Below are positions 1 to 6,975 of a stretch of 57,431 nucleotides of DNA, in pieces. Position 1 is the stretch's first letter; each line of letters opens with the position of its first letter. Below the pieces are notes generated by a model. The model did no database searches, had not been told where the DNA came from, and worked only from the letters and a program-made list of their open reading frames with translations. The stretch is from NCBI GenBank assembly GCA_017469405.1, contig JAFUGL010000011.1, forward strand, positions 1 through 57,431. The letters run 5' to 3'. Both the position numbers and the translations under genes were made by a program. Origin of the DNA: Lachnospiraceae bacterium. Lineage in GTDB: Bacteria; Bacillota; Clostridia; Lachnospirales; Lachnospiraceae.

Positions 1-28
1 CATTATGTACCGTTTACGTATCACTTAT

Positions 29-57
29 GTTGACAAATAGATTTTTAAACTATAAAA
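29..57 (+). promoter_or_regulatory. Candidate sigma-A promoter at left edge
   Basis: A perfect TTGACA at 29-34 is followed after 17 bp by TAAAAT. Downstream at about 134-150 lies a TTCTTTGAAAATTGAAT-type sequence resembling the boxA-like element found in Firmicute rRNA leaders and spacers. No rRNA gene follows in the window; the transposase gene lies beyond on the opposite strand. What it drives is unknown. Confidence 0.5.
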
Positions 58-258
58 TATTTTTGTACGTTTTAATTATTAAATAGCCTCTCGGAATCTT
101 GAGGCTTAAAAACGCATTTATCGTATAAATGCAATGTTCTTTGAAAATTGAATACTATCAGGAATGAAAAAAGAGCTAAAAGAAATATTTTTTGAAAAAA
201 TGGGCGACTTTAATACACATATTCGTCAGAATAGGTTATAATGGTATTGCGTATTAAG

Positions 259-1740
259 TTATGCTGCTTTGTTAAGCAGCAGTTTTAATTCGGACTCATA
301 TAGTGAGTCCCAAGCATCAAGGTGCTGGCACATCATGATGCAATAAAGACGGCAATACCAGTTTCTTGTAGAACGGTGGTTGCCGTCTTCGTATTTGTAA
401 TCAATCTTTTCACGTTTGTTACATCTTTCTGAAGACGTCCTGTTGCTATATTCGTTCTTCCATTCATCACTATCTCTTGGCGGTATGTTAATCAGTCTTG
501 GATTGTCCTTATTCTGTAAATGAACTGTTCTTCCGTATTTAGAATCAGAACAAGGATTAGGACAGGTACAACCATTCTTTCTGTCAGCTAAAGGACAGCG
601 AAATTTACTTCTGTTCCGTTTGACTTCAACTCCATCATGTTTCATTTTTAAGCCTTGAAGACATACAGGGATGCCATCTTTTCCTATTTCAAAGTCATTT
701 TTATACTTGAGATTTATTCCACGTTTTTCGTTTAGGTCAATAAATGGAATGATGCTATTTCGTTTAAAGTATTTATAGATAGGCATGGCATCGTGTGCGG
801 AATCAAGCAAAATCTTTGAAATGTTATAGTCAGGGAGAAATGCCTTCATGGTAAACCAGTTACGAAGAAAACCATGTGAGTCGTGCATCGAGGCACAATT
901 CAGCAATGGAAAGATAGGCAAGTCTGAATCAGAATCTGAAGCGGTAAGCATATATAAATCATAACCTGAATAAAAACAGTTCCTGGAAGAATCCCAGCCA
1001 ATATCACAATCAGGTTGAGAGTAAAATCTGGGACAGTGGCAATCAGTAATGCCTTTTTCTCTACAACCGCAGGTACTTCTGCTTCGTTCCCTGTTAGCAG
1101 TAACAACAGGAGTTCCATCACCGGATAGAGCTATTGATTCAGGATTGATAAGTCCATTCTCAACTGATTTATCAAGGAAGTTGAGTTTAAATATTTCGAA
1201 TAAGGATTTGTATGGTTGTTCAGTTGTAGGTGGATTAAGTTCAAGGGATTCCAACAATTCCTCGACTGTGACCTTTTCAATGGAATCAGCCTTAACACCT
1301 TTTTTAGAAGGCTTCTTGACTTTAGCTTTAGGTAAACGTTCATGGTCAGATAGGTTATCTGAATCAGAGTCCCAAAGACGGTTAATGAAATCATAGAATG
1401 TGCCAACCCCTGGGGTGTCTCCAGGCGTAAAACCACTTAATATAGCATAAAGAGGATTGATTTTTAATTGAGCAGCCCAGTCAGTATAAGAAATAACTTT
1501 GAATTCAAGAGATACAAGCATGGAACGAAGCATACAAGAAGGGAGTCTGGGTTTAGGACCGAAGATAGAGTATTTGCACTTCATCTGTTCATCAACTTGA
1601 GATAAGTCAAGGTGCCAGAAATGATCAATGATAGTCCATGTAGAAACAGGCAAAGAGTCAGGATTAGGATAGTATTCAAGGAATAAGTTTAGAACATGAT
1701 TCTGGTAGGCAGAATGCCCGCCGGGATTAAATGGTAACAT
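259..1740 (-). CDS. DDE transposase, IS1182/DUF772-like
   Basis: Transposase of about 493 aa. The N-terminal part (GPKPRLPSCMLRSMLVS, then a GDTPGVGTFYDFINRLW stretch) looks like the DUF772-type DNA-binding region of IS1182-like enzymes. The C-terminal half holds candidate acidic residues of an RNase-H-like DDE core: Asp in LSGDGTPV, Asp in LLDSAHD and Glu in SSERCNKREK. Several Cys pairs (CGCREKGITDCHC and CPLADRKNGCTCPNPC) suggest a zinc-binding insertion. I chose the ATG at 1738-1740 because AAAGGAG precedes it by 8 nt; an in-frame TTG lies six codons further upstream. The frame is intact, so the element may be active. Family assignment is by eye. Confidence 0.8.
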   Translation of the reverse strand: MLPFNPGGHSAYQNHVLNLFLEYYPNPDSLPVSTWTIIDHFWHLDLSQVDEQMKCKYSIFGPKPRLPSCMLRSMLVSLEFKVISYTDWAAQLKINPLYAILSGFTPGDTPGVGTFYDFINRLWDSDSDNLSDHERLPKAKVKKPSKKGVKADSIEKVTVEELLESLELNPPTTEQPYKSLFEIFKLNFLDKSVENGLINPESIALSGDGTPVVTANRERSRSTCGCREKGITDCHCPRFYSQPDCDIGWDSSRNCFYSGYDLYMLTASDSDSDLPIFPLLNCASMHDSHGFLRNWFTMKAFLPDYNISKILLDSAHDAMPIYKYFKRNSIIPFIDLNEKRGINLKYKNDFEIGKDGIPVCLQGLKMKHDGVEVKRNRSKFRCPLADRKNGCTCPNPCSDSKYGRTVHLQNKDNPRLINIPPRDSDEWKNEYSNRTSSERCNKREKIDYKYEDGNHRSTRNWYCRLYCIMMCQHLDAWDSLYESELKLLLNKAA

Positions 1741-1870
1741 ATGAAACACTCCTTTCAAAAGAACACTTCCGGCTGTGCCGGAGCGAAATTACCTCTTAAT
1801 TAATAGGCGCGAAGCGCCGCAAATTTTTGGGTATTTGTCAAGTGTTTTTTTTAAAAAAGTGGGTGATTTA

Positions 1871-1918
1871 ATAAAAAAAGAATCTCGCAAGCCTTATATT
1901 TCAAAGGCTCGGAGATTC
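1871..1918 (-). terminator. Terminator reading leftward, upstream of the transposase
   Basis: On the minus strand a stem of GAATCTC pairing with GAGATTC, with an inner AGCCTT/AAGGCT segment, is followed by seven T residues. It would stop outside transcription from entering the insertion sequence. Confidence 0.65.
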
Positions 1919-1951
1919 CGAGAGTTTATATTAATAATATGGAGGTAAATA

Positions 1952-3448
1952 ATGAGATTAAAAAGATTATTTGTACATTCTATGTGTGGAATTGTTGCTT
2001 TAACAGGTATAAGTTATAATTATATGAGTGTAATGGCACAGGAAATTGAATCCACTGAAGAATTATCAACAAATGAGATAACAGAAGAAGTTGATGAGGA
2101 AGAATATGAGAATGATGACATAAGTGGAGAATTATCAGATGATTCAGAATCTGTAATAGAAGAATATACTGATGATAATACCTATGAATATGATGAATAT
2201 ATACAGTTTGATAGCATTGATACATTGCTTGGAAATGTTACAAATAACATTAAAACACGTGAAAGAATAAGTTATAATACTAATGGCAGTATTGGTTTTC
2301 GTGAGATAGAAGAGTATGATACTAATGGTAATGTTACAAAATGGTCAAGATATAATGAACAAGGCGATTTAGTAATATATACCATATATACTTATGACAG
2401 TAACGGAAATAATATAAAAAATACATCATATAATGCAGATGGAACATTGGAATCATATGGTGTAGATGAATATGATAAAAATAATAATCCTATCAAGAAT
2501 ACATATTATGATAAAAACGGAAATATAACAGGATACACTACCAGTGAGTATGACAGCAATAATAATTTGAAAAAATCTGAAAGTGTAGATGCAGATGGAA
2601 CAGTTGTATCTCGTTTTGTCAGAGAATATGACAGTAATGGTAAATTGACTAAGGAAACATATAGTGATGGTAGTTTTATTCAAAGTTATAATATTTTTGA
2701 ATATAATGGTAATAAAATTAAAATTACTGAGTACACATATGATAATAAATTTTCATCATGTACAGTTTTCGAATATGATTCAAATGATAATGTAATAAAT
2801 CAAACATACTTAAATGAAGATGGAAGTGTACAAAGATATTATCATTATGATTATGATAATAATGGAAATAACATTAAAATATCAGATTACTCAAATGAAG
2901 ATGTTTTATATGACTATACATTATATAAATATGATACCTATGGTAATATGACAAGAAGAACAGTATATAACTCCAAAAATATAGCTGTTACTGATATGGA
3001 ATATAAATATACATACTATGAAAGTGATAATTCAGTTTCAACTGTAAATATGTACCGCCTCTACAATCCAAATAGCGGGGAACATTTCTATACAGCTAAT
3101 GAAAAAGAAAGAAATAATCTTGTCAGTGTAGGCTGGAGATATGAAGGTATAGGTTGGAAGGCACCTGCTAAGTCCAATACTCCTGTATACAGACTTTATA
3201 ACAAAAATGCAGGCGATCATCACTATACAATGAGTGAAAAGGAAAAAGATAATCTCGTAAGTTTAGGTTGGAAATATGAAGGAATAGGCTGGTATTCAGA
3301 TGATGCAAAATCAGTTCCTTTATACAGACAGTATAATCCAAATGCGAAAGCAGGAAGCCATAACTATACCACAAGCAAGGCTGAAAATGATAAGCTTGTA
3401 AGCCTTGGATGGAGAGGCGAAGGAACAGGCTGGTACGGTGTAAAGTAA
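1952..3448 (+). CDS. Secreted YD-repeat protein with three DUF5648-type C-terminal repeats
   Basis: A 498-aa exported protein. Residues 1-30 form a signal peptide (basic start, hydrophobic core, end near VMAQE). Residues 31-75 are very acidic. Residues about 95-360 are degenerate repeats of roughly 20 aa with EYDxNGN/YDSNNN cores, reminiscent of RHS/YD repeats. From residue 367 there are three tandem copies of about 42 aa with YRLYNPNxGEHFYT...LVSxGWxxEGIGW signatures, as in DUF5648 domains common in gut Firmicute surface proteins. GGAGG sits 5-6 nt before the ATG. There is no LPxTG motif or transmembrane anchor, so it is probably released or wall-associated. Function unknown; binding to glycans or the cell wall is a guess. 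Confidence 0.8.
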   Translation: MRLKRLFVHSMCGIVALTGISYNYMSVMAQEIESTEELSTNEITEEVDEEEYENDDISGELSDDSESVIEEYTDDNTYEYDEYIQFDSIDTLLGNVTNNIKTRERISYNTNGSIGFREIEEYDTNGNVTKWSRYNEQGDLVIYTIYTYDSNGNNIKNTSYNADGTLESYGVDEYDKNNNPIKNTYYDKNGNITGYTTSEYDSNNNLKKSESVDADGTVVSRFVREYDSNGKLTKETYSDGSFIQSYNIFEYNGNKIKITEYTYDNKFSSCTVFEYDSNDNVINQTYLNEDGSVQRYYHYDYDNNGNNIKISDYSNEDVLYDYTLYKYDTYGNMTRRTVYNSKNIAVTDMEYKYTYYESDNSVSTVNMYRLYNPNSGEHFYTANEKERNNLVSVGWRYEGIGWKAPAKSNTPVYRLYNKNAGDHHYTMSEKEKDNLVSLGWKYEGIGWYSDDAKSVPLYRQYNPNAKAGSHNYTTSKAENDKLVSLGWRGEGTGWYGVK

Positions 3449-3470
3449 TATAATTAAAAATATGAGATAA

Positions 3471-3510
3471 AAAGATTGAGTATGCAAAGTTGCATACTCA
3501 ATCTTTTTTT
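3471..3510 (+). terminator. Strong intrinsic terminator, probably bidirectional
   Basis: A perfect 16-bp stem (3471-3486 with 3491-3506) closes a 4-nt loop and runs into seven T residues. The AAA at the other foot lets it serve the leftward flagellin transcript as well. Confidence 0.9.
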
Positions 3511-3555
3511 AGCCCTTTATGAATGTTTTGTATTACATGTATCTATATCAGAGTT

Positions 3556-4548
3556 TTATCCTTGAATCAGTGCCAATACACCTTGTGTACTTTGACTTGA
3601 TTGACTTAACATAGCTTGAGCTGCCTGCTCAAGTATGCTTTCTTTGGAGAATTTTGTCATCATTGTTGCCATATCTGTATCGCGAATGGTTGACTCGGCG
3701 TTAGTTAAGTTTTCGCTATAGTTTTGCAGATTATTTATGGTATATTCAAGTCTGTTTTCAATAGCACCATAGTATGAACGAACTTCGGAAACCATTTTAA
3801 CTGCGGCATCAACTCTTGCTATTGCATCTATTGATTTGGCGTGACTACTTACATCCATTTGATCCATAAATAGAGAAGTACTGGAGATAGCATATCGGTA
3901 TAATTTCATGTCTTCACCGGCGTTTGCACCTACCTGAAGAAAAAGTGTATCATCCTTTGCATTTGCTGCACCGACTTTTTTAACAAATTCTTCATCCATC
4001 TTTGCTGCATGCCAGGTATATTCTGAAACATCAATGTTATAATTTGATCCTGTGGATGGGTCATAAACACTGGCAAGAGGGATATCAGTTCTTGAACTGT
4101 TAGAAAGTGTTCCTTCATGCTCGCGCCAATTTTGATGGCTGAATATATCTCTACCGTTAAACTTGGTCTTATCAACTATTGTGTCTATCTCAAGAACAAT
4201 ATTATCTATTTCTTCTTGTATAGCCTGTCTGTCATCACTGGCATTGGTATCATTGGCTGCCTTTACAGCAAGTTCACGTACACGTTGTAATATACTGTGA
4301 ATGCTGCCCATAGCACCGTCGGCAGTTTTAATTAAAGAGATACCGTCCTCAGCGTTCTTTACTGACTGATTAAGACCTCTTATTTGATTTCTCATTTTTT
4401 CTGAAATGGAAAGTCCTGCAGCATCATCGGCTGCTCGATTTATCTGATATCCGGAGGATAGCTTCTCCATAGAAGTTCTTTTACTTTTAGTGTTTTTTGT
4501 TAACTGGTTTAATCCGTTCATAGCCGGAAGATTATGTGCAACAATCAT
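3556..4548 (-). CDS. hag: Flagellin
   Basis: A 330-aa flagellin, the filament subunit exported by the flagellar type III apparatus. The N-terminal D0/D1 region (NLPAMNGLNQLTKNT, LSSGYQINRAADDAAGLSISEKM) and the C-terminal D1/D0 region (NAESTIRDTDMATMMTKFSKESILEQAAQAMLSQ) are typical. Only a short variable middle (about residues 150-235) separates them. Residues 88-97 (QRVRELAVKA) match the conserved segment recognised by TLR5 in other flagellins. AAGGAG precedes the ATG. A sigma-D promoter lies about 50 bp upstream and a terminator follows, so it is monocistronic. No other flagellar genes are nearby. Confidence 0.97.
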   Translation of the reverse strand: MIVAHNLPAMNGLNQLTKNTKSKRTSMEKLSSGYQINRAADDAAGLSISEKMRNQIRGLNQSVKNAEDGISLIKTADGAMGSIHSILQRVRELAVKAANDTNASDDRQAIQEEIDNIVLEIDTIVDKTKFNGRDIFSHQNWREHEGTLSNSSRTDIPLASVYDPSTGSNYNIDVSEYTWHAAKMDEEFVKKVGAANAKDDTLFLQVGANAGEDMKLYRYAISSTSLFMDQMDVSSHAKSIDAIARVDAAVKMVSEVRSYYGAIENRLEYTINNLQNYSENLTNAESTIRDTDMATMMTKFSKESILEQAAQAMLSQSSQSTQGVLALIQG

Positions 4549-4595
4549 TCAATTAACTCCTTATCATAAAGCATAATATAAATATTACATTAAAT

Positions 4596-4622
4596 ATATC
4601 GGAATATCTGGGATTTTGTTTA
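4596..4622 (-). promoter_or_regulatory. Sigma-D (FliA-type) flagellar promoter for flagellin
   Basis: Read on the minus strand: TAAA (4622-4619), 16 bp, then CCGATAT (4602-4596). This is an exact match to the Bacillus sigma-D consensus TAAA-N14-16-CCGATAT, placed about 48 bp before the flagellin ATG. Confidence 0.9.
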
Positions 4623-4647
4623 TAAAAAATAATAAAAATGCGTTTTC

Positions 4648-4676
4648 TTGAATTATAATATTATTTGTGTTATAAT
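4648..4676 (+). promoter_or_regulatory. Promoter of the hipBA-like operon
   Basis: TTGAAT at 4648-4653, a 17-bp spacer and a perfect TATAAT at 4671-4676. The expected transcription start, about 4683, coincides with the first operator. Confidence 0.8.
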
Positions 4677-4683
4677 ACATATA

Positions 4684-4697
4684 GATAATATATTATA
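4684..4697. promoter_or_regulatory. Operator 1 of the hipBA-like operon
   Basis: GATAATATATTATA, a 13-of-14 copy of the downstream palindrome, positioned at the predicted transcription start. Probably bound by the XRE antitoxin (inference). Confidence 0.65.
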
Positions 4698-4724
4698 TAT
4701 TTTAATGATATTTTAAAGAAAGTG

Positions 4725-4738
4725 GATAATATATTATC
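4725..4738. promoter_or_regulatory. Operator 2 of the hipBA-like operon
   Basis: GATAATATATTATC is a perfect 14-bp palindrome. It lies 41 bp from operator 1, close to four helical turns, which would allow two antitoxin dimers on one face of the DNA. Confidence 0.7.
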
Positions 4739-4767
4739 TGTTTAATAAATTATTAATGGAGGTTGTT

Positions 4768-5049
4768 ATGCCGAGGAAAATAGTTTGGGAAACACCTGAA
4801 GATATAAATAAAACAATAGCAAATAATTTAATAAATATCAGAAAAAGAAAAAAGATAAGTCAAAAAAGACTAAGTGATATGAGTGGAGTTAGCTATGGTT
4901 CAATTAAAAGATTTGAAACAACAGGTGAAATTTCACTTAGTTCTCTAACAAAACTTGCTGTTTCACTTGATATTTCAGATGATTTAAAAAAATTGTTTAC
5001 CGGTACTTCTTATAATAATATTCAGGAGGTTATTGATGAAAACAGGTAA
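4768..5049 (+). CDS. hipB: HipB-like XRE antitoxin
   Basis: A 93-aa helix-turn-helix protein. Residues ~13-70 form an XRE domain (NNLINIRKRKKISQKRLSDM, SGVSYGSIKRFETTGEISLSSLTKLAVSLDI). The start at 4768 (MPRK) is preferred over the ATG at 4756 because GGAGG (4758-4762) overlaps that upstream ATG and sits 5 nt before 4768. By family analogy it neutralises the HipA kinase and represses the operon, consistent with the two palindromes upstream. It overlaps hipA by 14 bp, so the two are translationally coupled. Confidence 0.88.
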   Translation: MPRKIVWETPEDINKTIANNLINIRKRKKISQKRLSDMSGVSYGSIKRFETTGEISLSSLTKLAVSLDISDDLKKLFTGTSYNNIQEVIDENR

Positions 5050-6178
5050 GTTGGATGTTTTTTATAATGAAAAACATGTAGGTACTTTGGCAGAAATGAA
5101 AGATAAAAGGATAGCATTCGAATATTCAGATACATGGCTCAACGATGGTTTTTCTATAAGTCCTTTTTCTCTTCCGCTTGAAAAAAAGGTATTTGTTCCA
5201 AAAGGCTATACATTTGGAGGACTTTTTGGAGTGTTCTCCGACAGCCTTCCTGATGCTTGGGGAAGACTTCTACTTGATCGTTTGCTTAAAAATAATGACA
5301 TTAATCCAGATAATATAAGTGAATTAGACAGATTGGCCATCATAGGAGATAGTGGTATGGGCGCTTTGTGTTATAGGCCGAGTATTAAGTTAAAAAATGA
5401 ATTTCATGAAGAATACGATTTGGATTTAGATACCATATCTGATTCTTGTAAAGACATCTTAAAATCGAAAACTTCAGATAATCTTGATTATCTATATAAA
5501 TATGGTGGTTCAAGTGGTGGTGCCAGACCTAAAGTTTCAATAAATTATGAAGGAGATGAGTGGCTTATAAAATTCCCATCTCATATCGATGATGAAGATA
5601 TAGGCTATATGGAATACGAATATAATGAATGTGCTGAAAAATGTGGTATAAGAGTTGCAAAGCATCGACTTTTTGATTCTTTAAAATGTAAAGGATATTT
5701 TGGAAGTAAAAGATTTGACAGATTAAGTACATCCAAAGGTGATAAAAGATATCACATGCTTACCGCTTCCGCCATTTTAGAAGCTGATTATAGAGCACCG
5801 TGCCTGGATTATAATGATTTGATAAAATTGACAAGAATCTTATCAATTGATAATAAAAAAGAAGTTGAGAATATTTTCAGACTAATGTGTTTTAACGTTT
5901 TTGCACATAACAGAGATGATCATGCTAAAAATTTCACTTATATTTATTACGAAGATAAAGATATATGGTTGATGAGTCCGGCATATGATTTGACTTACAG
6001 TTCAACATATTATGGCGAACATACTACTTCGGTAAATGGAAATGGTATAAATCCTTCGATAGAAGATATGATAAAAGTAGCAGAAAAAAATGGCTTGAAT
6101 AAAAGAAAAGCAGATGTAATTATAGATGAAGTCAGTCATAAAGTTAAAGAAATGCTTGATAATTATACCAAAATATAA
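5036..6178 (+). CDS. hipA: HipA-family serine/threonine kinase toxin
   Basis: A 380-aa HipA-type kinase. The N-terminal subdomain (FSISPFSLPLEKKVF, FGVFSDSLPDAWGRLLLDRLL) and the kinase core are both present. The glycine-rich YGGSSGGARPK segment near residue 155 corresponds to the loop carrying the autophosphorylated Ser in E. coli HipA. The catalytic HNRDDHAKNF motif is at 291-300, and the metal-binding Asp318 is in SPAYDLTYS. No key residue is missing, so it should be active. HipA of E. coli phosphorylates glutamyl-tRNA synthetase and induces persistence; the target here is unknown. AGGAGG precedes the ATG at 5036, which lies inside hipB. Confidence 0.92.
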   Translation: MKTGKLDVFYNEKHVGTLAEMKDKRIAFEYSDTWLNDGFSISPFSLPLEKKVFVPKGYTFGGLFGVFSDSLPDAWGRLLLDRLLKNNDINPDNISELDRLAIIGDSGMGALCYRPSIKLKNEFHEEYDLDLDTISDSCKDILKSKTSDNLDYLYKYGGSSGGARPKVSINYEGDEWLIKFPSHIDDEDIGYMEYEYNECAEKCGIRVAKHRLFDSLKCKGYFGSKRFDRLSTSKGDKRYHMLTASAILEADYRAPCLDYNDLIKLTRILSIDNKKEVENIFRLMCFNVFAHNRDDHAKNFTYIYYEDKDIWLMSPAYDLTYSSTYYGEHTTSVNGNGINPSIEDMIKVAEKNGLNKRKADVIIDEVSHKVKEMLDNYTKI

Positions 6179-6216
6179 AACGAAATCATCCGGTTTTTTA
6201 TAAAAAAATAAAAAAT

Positions 6217-6230
6217 CGAAAATTTGTTCG
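6217..6230. promoter_or_regulatory. LexA box 1
   Basis: CGAAAATTTGTTCG, one mismatch to the Gram-positive SOS box CGAAC-N4-GTTCG, just upstream of the -35 element. Confidence 0.7.
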
Positions 6231-6238
6231 AAAAAGTA

Positions 6239-6267
6239 TTGACAACCGAACAAATGTGCGATATAGT
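6239..6267 (+). promoter_or_regulatory. SOS promoter of the yneA-like gene
   Basis: TTGACA at 6239-6244, exactly 17 bp, then TATAGT at 6262-6267. This strong core promoter is interrupted by LexA box 2 in the spacer and bracketed by boxes 1 and 3, so tight LexA repression is expected. Confidence 0.85.
6247..6260. promoter_or_regulatory. LexA box 2
   Basis: CGAACAAATGTGCG, one mismatch to CGAAC-N4-GTTCG, lying wholly within the -35/-10 spacer. Confidence 0.75.
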
Positions 6268-6280
6268 ATTCATATCAAAA

Positions 6281-6294
6281 CGAACACATGTTCA
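6281..6294. promoter_or_regulatory. LexA box 3
   Basis: CGAACACATGTTCA, one mismatch to CGAAC-N4-GTTCG, just downstream of the expected transcription start. Confidence 0.8.
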
Positions 6295-6319
6295 TAAAGG
6301 TTCAAGGAGGGACAAAGAT

Positions 6320-6670
6320 ATGAATATTAGAGATATTGCAGGTTTTATACACAGACATTATAAATTATCAGTTTTTATGATTGGAGCTGCACTTTTAATT
6401 ATGGTATTTTTATTTGGTGCTGATAAGAAAGAAAAGCATGTTGATGCATCAACTTATAATGTTAAATATTTCAAATGTATCACTATTGAAGCTGATGATA
6501 CATTGTGGAGTATTGCTGAGGAGAATATGTCAGAAGAATATTCTTCAATTAACGATTACATTGATGAAGTTAAGAGCATTAACGCTCTTGTAGGAGATAA
6601 GATTTACAGTGGTGCAACTTTGGTTGTTCCTTATTATGCAGCACCGGTGGAGCAGGCTCTGGCTAATTAG
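6320..6670 (+). CDS. yneA: YneA-like SOS cell-division inhibitor (membrane anchor plus LysM)
   Basis: A 116-aa protein with one transmembrane segment (about residues 16-34, LSVFMIGAALLIMVFLFG) followed by an extracytoplasmic LysM-like domain (ITIEADDTLWSIAEENM...INALVGDKIYSGATLVVPY). This is the architecture of Bacillus YneA, which delays division after DNA damage. AAGGAGG precedes the ATG by 7-8 nt; the longer upstream reading frame overlaps the promoter and is rejected. In many Firmicutes yneA sits beside lexA. Here lexA is absent and hipBA is the neighbour, but three LexA boxes confirm SOS control. Identification rests on architecture and regulation. Confidence 0.82.
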   Translation: MNIRDIAGFIHRHYKLSVFMIGAALLIMVFLFGADKKEKHVDASTYNVKYFKCITIEADDTLWSIAEENMSEEYSSINDYIDEVKSINALVGDKIYSGATLVVPYYAAPVEQALAN

Positions 6671-6702
6671 CTTTTTATACATTTCACATACTTTTTACCC
6701 TT

Positions 6703-6745
6703 GGGAGCGAACAATTATTCATTTGTTCGTTCCCTTCTTATTATT
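6703..6745 (+). terminator. Terminator after the yneA-like gene
   Basis: A 12-bp stem with one G-T pair (6703-6714 with 6723-6734), an 8-nt loop and a T-rich tail. Its arms contain CGAACAA and TTGTTCG. Confidence 0.75.
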
Positions 6746-6975
6746 TTTTAAAGATTATAATTCGAATGATTTCACCTTGTTTTATTTTGCTTGATTTTAT
6801 TAATTGATATTTATTGTGATTTTATACATTTTATTGTGGAAATTTCTTTGATAATAATATATAATTATCTAGTATATTAATGTATAAATACTATATTATA
6901 TTAACTGATTTTTTTTAGATGAAATTATATCAATTTTATTAGTTATATTATTATTTGACATTTAGGAGGTCGATT
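6735..6975 (+). promoter_or_regulatory. AT-rich upstream region of the chemoreceptor gene
   Basis: About 240 bp of very AT-rich non-coding DNA. It contains a segment at 6827-6866 (core ATAATAATATATAATT) closely matched at 8858-8897 upstream of the ABC transporter, suggesting a shared promoter type. I saw no sigma-D element and no other gene. Confidence 0.45.

Larger units (their letters stand above)
88..1924 (-). mobile_element. Insertion sequence carrying a DDE transposase (ends tentative)
   Basis: A single transposase gene on the minus strand is flanked by non-coding stretches of about 170-185 bp. A 12-bp perfect inverted pair, CTCTCGGAATCT at 88-99 and its complement at 1913-1924, extends imperfectly to roughly 21 bp (about 18 matching) and could be the terminal inverted repeats, giving an element of about 1.84 kb. 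A second pair, TGGGCGACTTTAATA near 201-215 and a close match near 1860-1873, is in direct rather than inverted orientation. No clear target-site duplication was found, so the exact boundaries are uncertain. Confidence 0.5.

Noticed and set aside
900-1436. Extra genes inside the transposase region
   Set aside because: These frames overlap the transposase in other frames, lack ribosome-binding sites and have no recognisable domains.
2453-3374. Minus-strand genes within the YD-repeat protein
   Set aside because: Low-complexity, Ile/Tyr-rich translations opposite a repetitive coding sequence, with no start signals.
6179-6216. Terminator after hipA
   Set aside because: T and A runs are present but there is no GC-containing stem.
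6703-6734. Fourth LexA box
   Set aside because: CGAACAA and TTGTTCG are separated by too many bases for CGAAC-N4-GTTCG; they are the arms of a terminator.
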